Assembly: GCA_949130495.1 (NCBI GenBank)
Contig: OX422210.1
Span: forward strand, 502,673,760 to 502,737,759
DNA: 64,000 nucleotides
DNA from: Sambucus nigra
Taxonomy: Eukaryota > Streptophyta > Magnoliopsida > Dipsacales > Adoxaceae
Reading direction: 5' to 3'
Below are positions 1-10,344 of this stretch, piece after piece. A program made the position numbers and the translations under genes. Every line of letters begins with the position of its first letter. Position 1 is the stretch's first letter. The notes beneath the pieces are model-generated. The model was not told the DNA's origin, made no database searches, and worked only from the letters and a program-made list of their open reading frames with translations.

Positions 1-416
1 TTTTTTTCCCGGTGGAGGGAGAGAGACGGGCAACATTATGGGGTTTGATGAACACTTGATAGTGCTTGAATGGAATTTTCTTACGCATTAAAGTGGCCAA
101 CATGTTTGGTTATAGGCCTGGTCTGACTTGGAACTGTGTTATGCTAAATTTGGATTTTGACCCCAATAGTGAATGGGTGCATAAATGAACTTGAAATAAA
201 TGGTGCCAAACAAGAGTTTACATACAGAATCTTGGTCCCCTTTGACCGTGCCAAAACTATGGGTTGGGCTAATTTGGGGAGACTAAATGTGAGTTGGGCA
301 AATATAGGTAGGGCTCTATGTGGGTTGGTCCAATCTATTTTTTTTCTACCTAAATAAGTATTACAATTCCAACTACATTTAAAAAAAAACTCATATTTTA
401 CTTGTAACTTTAAAAA

Positions 417-590
417 ATGGGCTTTATATATGACTCAGAGCTTTTGAAAATGGGATCCATATTTTATCCATGGCTTTCAAATATGGGTTCCATATTTGAC
501 TCGTAGCATTTAAATATGGGCTCACATTTGATTTATACTTTTTAAAATTTTAATAATGGGCTCCATATTTAAAATTACTGGGCCAATATG
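417..590. repeat. 33-bp tandem repeat, about 5 units
   Basis: Units begin with ATGGG at 417, 450, 483, 516 and 556: three exact 33-bp steps and one 40-bp step. Each unit has the shape ATGGG-CTCCATATTTGA-CTC-TAGCTTTTAAA with scattered changes. It lies in the intron just left of the hAT-type element, and no function is evident. Confidence 0.75.
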
Positions 591-610
591 GGTTGTTTTA
601 TCATTAGGAG

Positions 611-1319
611 CAGTGGGCGGAGCCAGGAACTTTCGATAGTGGGGGCTAATTTAACGACGATTCCTGGGGGTTTGGGGGCGGGAGACTCCGAGCCGAATTT
701 TTTTGAGGTCATATTTTAGTATTTCCAAACAAATAATGTAATTTGTTTGTTCTAATAAAATCTACACATCAAGTTAACTCTTAACACACAAAATTCAACC
801 ATAAAATTTCAATCCTAAAATTCAATTATAAAATTTCAGTAATTTTACCATAAAATTTCAACAATCATAGAATAAATTTCAACAATTAATAGAAATTGGT
901 AGAAATTAAATAATTAAGTTAGACTCTTACCTACCAAAATGGATAGAAATTATAGAAATGTTGTCTTTGTCCCTGCCTACTGCTACTTGCCGCTCCTGCC
1001 TACTGCTACTTCAACTTACAAATGATGCTTCAACACTCACTTAGCAATTAGAAATGCCTACTAATTTAATGGAAGAAGAATGGAATGGATGGAGAAGCTA
1101 TTGAGAGAAGAAGAAAGAATGGAGAAGGCTGAAACGGCGTGCGTGGGTTTGAGCGAAGTTAGTGTCCTGTTTCAAATAGGGTTTTAAGTAAGAGTTTTAG
1201 GTATTTATGTTTTTATCCTACTTTTTATAAAAAAAATCAGTTTTTACCTACAATTTTTTTTTTTTTTTTTAAACCGTGGTGCTCAAGCCCCCACATGCCC
1301 CCACCTGCCTTCGCCCCTG
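611..1319. mobile_element. non-autonomous hAT-type transposon
   Basis: The segment begins CAGTGGGCGGAGCCAGG and ends with the near-complement CTGCCTTCGCCCCTG, giving CAG...CTG termini with imperfect inverted repeats. It is flanked by the 8-bp direct repeat ATTAGGAG at 603-610 and 1320-1327. Eight-bp duplications with CAG/CTG ends are characteristic of hAT elements. The next base on both sides is also C, so a 9-bp duplication (Mutator-like) cannot be fully excluded. The interior is AT-rich with no transposase, so it depends on a partner for movement. It sits in CRK intron 1. Confidence 0.8.
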
Positions 1320-1679
1320 ATTAGGAGCCCATTTTGCCACTACTAGTCCCTATTGATTATTTTATTTGAACATTTCTTCACTCAGAAGTGCTCTGGTTGG
1401 GAGTAGAAGTTTAGCATGCATGGATATCCAACATGCCCCTGTTCGAGTGACATATCCCCCTTTTTTGGTTAGGTGTTACTGTTTGGTTTAAACTAACATT
1501 CTACTCTACTCTTAAATTTTAATTATATTATTGCTTATAAAAAGAAACAAAATTTTATTTATGTTAGTAACTATAACTTGCAGCCTCTAAATATATGTCA
1601 TGTCTGTGAAATTTCATATCGCTTTGCTTTGTTATGGTTCTTTAAACATTGTATTCCATGATGCTCTATTTTGTGCCAG

Positions 1680-4600
1680 ATGACAACTGCTATTGCAATT
1701 GAGGATGTGAGGAGGGAGGTGAAAATATTGCGAGCCTTGACAGGACATGGTAATCTTGTACAGTTTTACGAATCATTTGAGGACAACGATAATGTCTATA
1801 TAGTGATGGAGTAAGCTTCAAGATAGGCAATCTTTTGAGACTATTTTTATTTATATATCTAATTGGCAAGTTATTTACTAGCTGCTACACTATTAAATTG
1901 GGGCATTTCAATCTTCACTGCCACTATTGTTCCAATATTTGTTTACAACCCAGCTTATCTTAATATTTGAGATGCACCCCCTAAAGCGTAGGTAAAGCTC
2001 CCAAATATCACTACTGGGGGTCTTTTATGAGTTTTATCAACTCTTTTGGGGGGTGTACCTCTATTTTTGGAAAAAGTGGCCGTGTAACACAAAACTAAGG
2101 GTGTGTTTGGGAACCCCAATTTCTTGCTTTGGAATTGGAATTGGAAAATTTTCAGTTCAAAATTTAAAAGATTTGAACTGAAATGTTTGAATTCAATTTT
2201 GCAAGGCCTGGAATTAAGGTTCCCAAACACACCCTAAGAACAAAACTGGAGATGAACTCAAAATGACCCTTTAATAATTTGTTGAGGTGAAATTAATATT
2301 TTTGGACAGTTCCTCGATATCAGTTAATATTGCATAATTTTCAGGCTGTGCAAAGGAGGGGAGTTACTAGATAGAATACTTGCAAGGTGTTTCTTTAGTA
2401 TGTTGAAAATTTAACCTTGATATTTATAGCCTCTTCTTCAGTTTACTCATTCACTCGTTTAAGTATCCATATATTTTCTAGTGTTTAATAGTTAATACTA
2501 TATTTCATTCTTGTAGGGGTGGAAAATACCCAGAAGATGAAGCAAAGGCTGTCATGGTACAAATATTAAATTTCGTGGCATTTTGTCATCTTCAGGGTGT
2601 GGTGCACCGTGATCTCAAACCAGAGGTAGGATATTTTCCAATACTTGTCTCACTGAAATTAGATACTTTGATTTGCAATATAAAAGTTGCATAATTGTTT
2701 TTTCTTTCTTCTTCTAAATCACTGAATAAAAAATATAAATAACTGTATAGGGTACCTGTGGATGCCCTTGACTCAGAAATGAATCGAAATAACTGAGTTT
2801 GTCCATCCAAGCTGTTCATGCTGGGCTTGCACCTGAAAAAATAGTGTGTATCAGAATAATTGAATGGACTTCTACCAATTTCCAGGCCTCCGGAATTAAA
2901 TATGAATCAGAATAAATTAGGGTCCGTTTTATAGCATTATTTGCCATGGCAAATGGCAAATAAGTTGGCAAATGGCAAATAAGTTGGCAAATATGACATT
3001 TGCCTACAGTTTGGTGTGTTTGATAGCAAAATTTGCCTACAACCTATTTGCCAATGTACAACACCTCTTATGCATAACATGTTGGCAAATTTTGCTTTGC
3101 TATATGGGTGAGAAATATTTGTCAACAAATTTGCTAACTTCTTAAACGCTTTTAATATTTTAAAAAACAATTTAAAAACTATTTTAAATAATTAAAAAAA
3201 ACTGTTATGAATATTTTAAAAATTGTTTTAAATAGTTAAAAAAAACTGTTTTAAATTAAAATCTGTTTAAAAACTGTTTTTTCGTAAAAACCGTTTTAAT
3301 GTAAAAAACTGTTTTAATGTAAAAATTGTTTTAATGTAAAAAATATTTTAATGTAAAAAATTAAAAATTGTTTTGATGTGAAAATTGTTTTAATATAAAA
3401 AATTGTTTTAATGTAAAAACTGTTTTAATGTAAAAAATTATTTTAATGTAAAAACTGTTTTTTCGTAAAAACTGTTTTAATATAAAAAATTGTTTTAATG
3501 TAAAAATTGTTTTAATGTAAAAAATTTAAAAAGGTTTTAATGCAAAAAATTATTTTAATATAAAAACTGTTATAATGTAAAAAAAATTAAAAACTGTTTT
3601 AACGTAAAAACTGTTTTAATGTAAAAATTAAAAACTGTTTTAATGTAAAAACTGTTTTTAGTAAGTAGTTTTGGCGTAAAAAACTTTTTTTTTTATATTT
3701 AGTTTGTTACTTTTTTAATAAATAAAAACGGGAAGTAAAAAAGAAAAGAAAAAACTGTTTTTTTATTAAATAAGACTTGGGACGAAAATTAAAAAAAAAA
3801 CATATTTTTATTATTATATATGTTAATATGGACGAAAAATGTGTTATTAAAATATTTTGCTTAAAAAACTTGTTTTACCTTATTTGGTGTTTGATAGTCT
3901 AATGTGAGAAAAAAATATTTGTCTCCTGGCAAATTTTGCCATGCCAACACTTTTACCCAATATGTATCAAACGGACCCTTAGCTTTTTTGTATTTTGGGT
4001 CAGTGTGCTCGCATCTTATTCATCCACTCCGACAAATAATAACAGTAATCGTGTAGTCTTCACTGGCTATCTTGGAAATACATCTTATGATTATGATAAT
4101 CTTTCTGCCTATAAATATCATCTAAAATAATTTATCTTGGTATGCTAGGTTATAAACAACTGATTGATGATAAAGTTGTGATCTCTTCATCTATTTTTCT
4201 TTAATTTTATCTAATTAAAATATTCTCTGGCTCAGAATTTCCTCTTTACCTCAAAGGGTGAAAACGGCCAGTTGAAAGCCATAGACTTTGGCTTATCGGA
4301 TTTCGTAAGACCAGGTCAGTTTCTACCTACCTAAACTATGAGTCTAATCAATTTCTTCCTCAAGCTTTAGCAGAAAGAGTTGTATGCTTTGAGAGCATCA
4401 CTGTTGTCATGCTCAACTCTATTAAGGACATGACAGGTGCAACATGGTTCTACTTACAAAAGTTTGTCTTCATAGTGGGGAACATGTGGGACCCGTTTCA
4501 CATTCATGTTGTATTCTTATTACTGTTGCGTGCCCTCGAATTATGCAACCTTTCCTCGTACTCCATAAAAGGTTTACTTCATCTTTTGTAATTGTATGCA

Positions 4601-7600
4601 GATGAAAAGCTTAATGACATTGTTGGAAGTGCATACTATGTGGCACCTGAAGTTCTACACAGATCTTATAGTACAGCGGCTGATGTGTGGAGTATAGGTG
4701 TGATAGCATATATTCTTCTGTGTGGTAGTCGCCCATTTTGGGCCCGGACTGAGTCTGGAATTTTTCAGGCAGTCCTAAAAACTGATCCAAATTTTGATGA
4801 AGCACCCTGGCCTTCATTATCTTCAGAGGCGAAGGACTTTGTCAATCGCCTATTAAATAAAGACCCCCGTAAACGAATGACTGCTGCTAAGGCTCTAAGT
4901 GAGTATTTCATCTTTTTCCTAAGTTCTAGGTTTCTTCTATTCCATTCCTCATCTTTCTTCTATTCCATTCCTCATCTGCTCTTACTTTCAGGTCATCCTT
5001 GGATTCGGAATTACAATGACGTAAAAGTCCCACTTGATATTCATATTTTCAGACTTTTGAAAGCCTATATGCGATCATCACCTTTGCGTAAGGCTGCTTT
5101 GAGGGTGTGTATATCATAGACATGTGCGATATTAGCAATGTCTTTTATTTCTTGACTGCCTTTGTGCACTACCTTAAAATATTGTCTCTGTGCACCAGGA
5201 AAAAGCTGTTCACATTTCCTTTTGTTGTGATAACTTCTCAAAAAAGGAAAACATCATCGTGTTGTGGTTATGAAGTATCTTCTCAATACTTAAGGAAAAA
5301 TACTTTTTTTTCCTAATCAGTTTATAGAATAAATTTTTATGCTTAGCACATAATGGAATATCTTATCCTTTTATAGCTGGAAGTTAACAGGCATGTATAT
5401 TGGGCCATTTTTACATAGGAAGTGGCTCACGATTAATCCAGTAGTTGTCTTTGAAAATGTTATAATTGTTCTGTGGCTAAGTTTCATGGACACTCTAGGA
5501 CACGTGCCTTAAACTTTCTTTCACTTCTTCACAATAATCTAAAAACAAAATTCGTTATTTTGGAATCACTATCTATTATTTAGAACAAATCTTAGGTTCT
5601 GAGAAATAACATTGCCAACGAACTATAATTCTAGAGTAACCAAATGCAAGATCCCTGTATTAAAAGCAATGCATTGAACGAGTTTATTATAGGAGTGTGC
5701 GTGGCACAAAAATTGCAATCATTTTAATTATGTTTAATTAAGATATTTATATTACATATATATAATATATGTAATATATTACATATTACATATTATATAC
5801 GGTAAGGTTGCCTCATTGTGACTTGGAAGTCACAGGTTCGAGTCGTGGAAACAGCCTCTGCATATGCATGTATATATCTCATGCTTGCATGCATATATCT
5901 CTTACTGTTTTTATTTATTTATACTGTATAGGTAACTATTGATTACTGATAGGGTATAATATTTGACATGCCTATGCGGCACACACATACATGTCCGAAC
6001 CTCCACTACAGTTGGCATCAAGAATCAACCCATGTATCTCATAAGTGCGTCGGTCCTTATCTTATAAGGCCTTACATACCTCAACACTTAACCTCAGCCT
6101 AACCACAGGTGCAGGTGCAGGTGCCCTGCCAGGACCTCAAGGCAGATCACAACAAGCCACGGGTAATTTTGTCATTCCATGGCTGAGACCATATCAGATC
6201 TGGTCTCTCACACATGCCAGGGATGGATGACTCTAGCATATTCTGGCATCTTTGAGGATAATCTGAAAGGCTTTACAAAAGTCATGTGGTGTCCTCCCAA
6301 ACATCTATAAATAGGAGCCCTCACCTATTCCAAGTTTCCTCTGAACTCTCATACTCCATGATGGTTCTCCACCCAACTTCGCCTAATCTTAGACCCTCCG
6401 GTCGACCTCAAACCGTCAATGTTGAGAGATCCATTGTAAAGGCTTCGGCCTTAAGAGTGATTGAGAGTATTTTTATATGGCGATTTAGGCCATTTGTATC
6501 TCTTTTATACTCCAACCCTTATTATAGTTCAGATTGGCCTCATTCTTGTAGACGTAGGCCGCATCCCGACCGAACCACATATATATTGATGTTCATCTCG
6601 CTTTCTCTCTCTTCTTCTCCATTCATTACGTTTATGCATAGTTACTTCCTTTAATTTTTTATAATTAAATATAGGACCTCATCCTCGGTCCAAATTTCAA
6701 CACGAACAATTTGGTCTCTTCCGTGGGAAGCAACGGTGTCCTAGAATTTGGTTCCCAAAACTTTGTTTGGATTGAGGATGCCCTCATTCTGGGCCACAAT
6801 CTGATCTTTGCCTATCATCCGCGGGATGATGGGGTTTAGATCTTCTAACATGCATTATTTCTGACTGTTTTTTACCTATTATGTTCTTTTGATATTTGGG
6901 TGAGTCAGACCTCATCCCTTTGGTTCACCTCATACCCAACAGCTCTGCTCTGCTCATTGCAGAGATGTGGTGTTTGACTTCTGAGATTTTTGTTCGATTT
7001 CTTAGAAAAAAGGCATTTTGCCTCTCAGAAAATCTCTTTATCATCTCGAAAAAAACACTTTTATGTTTAGATACCCTATATTTGTTTGTCTAAAATTTGG
7101 TTTGCCTCACCATTTGAGCTCAAAACCTTGCGGACTTGGTTGACTTCAACCCATCCATATTGCAATATCTTAGACCCTCCGGTTGACCTCAACCGATCAG
7201 TATTGCAATACTCGGTTGACTTCGACCTCAATTCACAATTCGCAGTTCACACCTAGCTTTGCGGGTCAGTCATCTCTTCAGAAACAAATTGTGTTACTGA
7301 ACCAGAGGTTGTTGGTCTTAGTTTGGCAGAGTCCTCATTCCACCAGCCTCTGAGCATTTTAGGGCCGGATTTGGAAAGCCTAGTTCCCAAGGAAGAGTAT
7401 TTAAAGCTAAAGCCAAGAAAGTCACAGCTTGATAGGCCAGAGCCAAGGTACGAGGACTCCACTCCTCTTCACCATTCGAGACAATGACTACCTGGAATGC
7501 CCACAAAGCTTTATCCCCTTCCAAGGCAGAGAACCGTAAAGAAATGGTTCCACTTTTACCACACTCACGACCACACACCAACACTTGTGTGGCCGAATGA

Positions 7601-10313
7601 GTTGGAGAGGTTAGTCTAGCAAGACTACTTAGAGGAATACGTCAGAGGTGGCCCAAGAAATATCGAGACTTCAAGAGGACATAGGAAGATGACAATGTCT
7701 CTGAGGTATATGAATCCCTTCCCCTGAGAGAGATTGAAGTCTAGAGATGGACGATGGGCTGACGAAGCTGACAGAGAACATGTAACTCGAAGAATTGTAA
7801 TGAAACGAGTTTCTTCGTCAAAAGATATGCAAAAGTCGTCTTACATCTCAAAGCTTCTCAAATTTACTAACTCCTGCTTCCAACCAGCAAAATGTACACA
7901 ATCTGGAGCATTAGGGGTTGCGCATGAAGTTAGAAGTTTAAGTAACATAAATATATAGAAGCTTCGAGATCGTCATGGTATCCCATGAATAGCAAATCAT
8001 GGTCTTCCATGATAGGGGGGACGAGCCTCATCTTCTCCACTACGGCAACCGTGCTTAAACCACACAGACTTGCCGTTATCGGTCAACCTGGCCCTAAAAG
8101 TTGGCATATTATAAGTATATTTTTGGCATGCCTATATGACATACATGTCAGCGCCTTCGGTACAACTAGCAGCAGTAATCAATCCAAATATCTCATGAGG
8201 GTTGCAAATCCTTACATGTAAGATCGCAGTTACAGACCTTAAGGCTCTCAACCTACTTAATTCTTATAGATAGGAAACCTTGTCAACAGATGAAATTATC
8301 CCCAATCCAAGCTCCTTAAGACTCTCATATCCCAGAAAGGCCCTCCACACAAGCCTTTTCTCTACGGGTTTACCTCTCAAGCCTCATCCTTTACCGACGC
8401 TGACCCTTAATCAACTACGATCTATTGTAAAAGCTTCAATGTTACAAGTGATTGGGAGTATTTGTCTGGCGATTTAGGCCATTTGTATCTTCGTTGTACT
8501 CCAACTCCGATTATGGTATAACATATTATATTTTGCATATATACACTACAGTGCATCTCATCTATAATGTATATATGTACACGTGAAAGAGTTTTGTTAG
8601 CACATGTTAACAATCCATGTATCTAAGGAACAAGGGGGCTCATATTTTTTTGTGCCTTATTTGGTCCATGTCTCCCCTTGTCCCTTCAATAATTGAGCAT
8701 TGAGGACCAGATAGGCACAAAAAAATATGAACCCCCTTGTCTCTTCCATGTAAGTTGTTAACATTTGCCCGTTTAGGCCCTTGGGGCACGTGTTAACAAG
8801 ACCCATCATACACATTTTCACTATTAAGCTGAGTCTAAAATTAAATTTACAGTGTTCATAATATTATATAATTGAAATGTATATATAGAGTCATATTATA
8901 CGGTGCGAAGTATCCATCATCTTGCTACTCTACTTTATAGATAGAAATATATATCTATATTGATGTGTTTGACGAATCTGTGTCCTACTTTTTAAATATA
9001 TTTTATTTTGGCGTATTCATGTCGTACTGCTGTATCCGTGCCTAGATTTTGTTTCTCTGCCTCATAGGTCTTTATTTTTTGTTTTTTCATTTGAAGTGGT
9101 CAATCCTGTACATAGTTCTTGAGCAACATTTATGAAACTAGATTATAAGATTGTTAAATTGATTAATGGACTTTAAACTATCTGATACATATTAAATAAT
9201 TTGAAGACAACAAACATTTTGGTGATACCAAAATCGCCTTCGAGGGAAATATCAACCTCTGATTACTTTTTGCCGAATTATGAGAATTTCAAGTGTCTCC
9301 ACAAAAAGAAGAAAACAGAAAATTACCTTAGGTTGCTTGAAGAGTTGACCAATAATTGTGAAACCTGTTTTTATAAGTTTTTTTAATCATATGGTATTTT
9401 ACAATATAAAGTTACTAACCCTTAATGCTGATTAGCATTAAACAAATTATGCTTGACATATGAGGTGTTCTTTACTGTGTTTTATATATAACAGCGGCAA
9501 TTATGCCCGCTGAACATTTTTAGGGGATTAAAATTTAATGGAAAACTAGTTATTAATTTCTTGATGTGACAAGTAGTTGGTTGTTCTGCTGAGATGTGCT
9601 ATTTGTTAGTTCTAGTTTGGCTTATTATGAGACATGAGCACGTTTGTACATTTGCCTGGTTTTTGTTAAATCACCAATCTCACCGAAAAGCATAAGCTGT
9701 TAGGCAGCGGCAGCGGCAGCGGCAGCGGCAGCGGCAGCGGACCAATAATGTATATCATGGTCCTCCAACACTCCCCCTCACGTGCAACCACTGCTCACAC
9801 ATGGAGAGACCAAGGCGCACTAAGCGCAAATACTGAGAATGGTACCAAGAAAAGTGCTTTATATCCTTGTAGGTCATCAATTATCACGGCATGACCATTT
9901 ACTAGAGGCTTCATATACAAGGACCAAATTTTAACATCAACACTTTGTAACAATATAGTAGAAAGCTAGTGAACCATGCTGAGTTATAGCCTTTCAGGCT
10001 AAACGAGCTCAGCTTAGCTAAATTTAGGAAGTTTTCAGACCTGGACTTTTGTATACTTGGCAGCCCCAAACTATACAACTTTCTTGTCGTATAGAGAATG
10101 AACTTAAACTGTTGGAGGAGTATGATATACATTGTTGGCCCACAACCTAACAGCTTAAGTTATTAGGTGAGATGGTGAATTAACATGGTATCAGAGCTTC
10201 GTTTCTAGCAAGGTCTTAGGTTCGGATCTCCCAGCTTGCATTTGTTCAGTTACTATTTGCTAATTGTTGTTGTTGTTTAAGGAGTTCATGTGCTGCACAC
10301 ATACACACGTCTA

Positions 10314-10344
<31 letters not shown>

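Larger units (their letters stand above)
1..1679 (+). other. intron 1 of the CRK gene (partial)
   Basis: The first exon in view begins at 1680 after a pyrimidine-rich tract and an AG acceptor, so everything before it is intron. CRK proteins carry the glycine-rich ATP loop and the catalytic lysine in the exon before this point; nothing encoding those is seen here, so exon 1 lies upstream. The stretch holds a 33-bp tandem repeat (417-590) and a hAT-type insertion (611-1319). The rest is AT-rich with no coding signal. Confidence 0.7.

Noticed and set aside
157..357. Small ORF upstream of the kinase exons as the missing first exon
   Set aside because: Its peptide has no glycine-rich loop or catalytic lysine and does not join in frame to the exon at 1680.
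3180..3660. CRISPR-like array
   Set aside because: The units are contiguous, degenerate and without unique spacers; it is a plant intron minisatellite.
5795..5875. tRNA gene
   Set aside because: Only a box B-like word and a few neighbouring bases fit; no acceptor stem or anticodon arm can be drawn.
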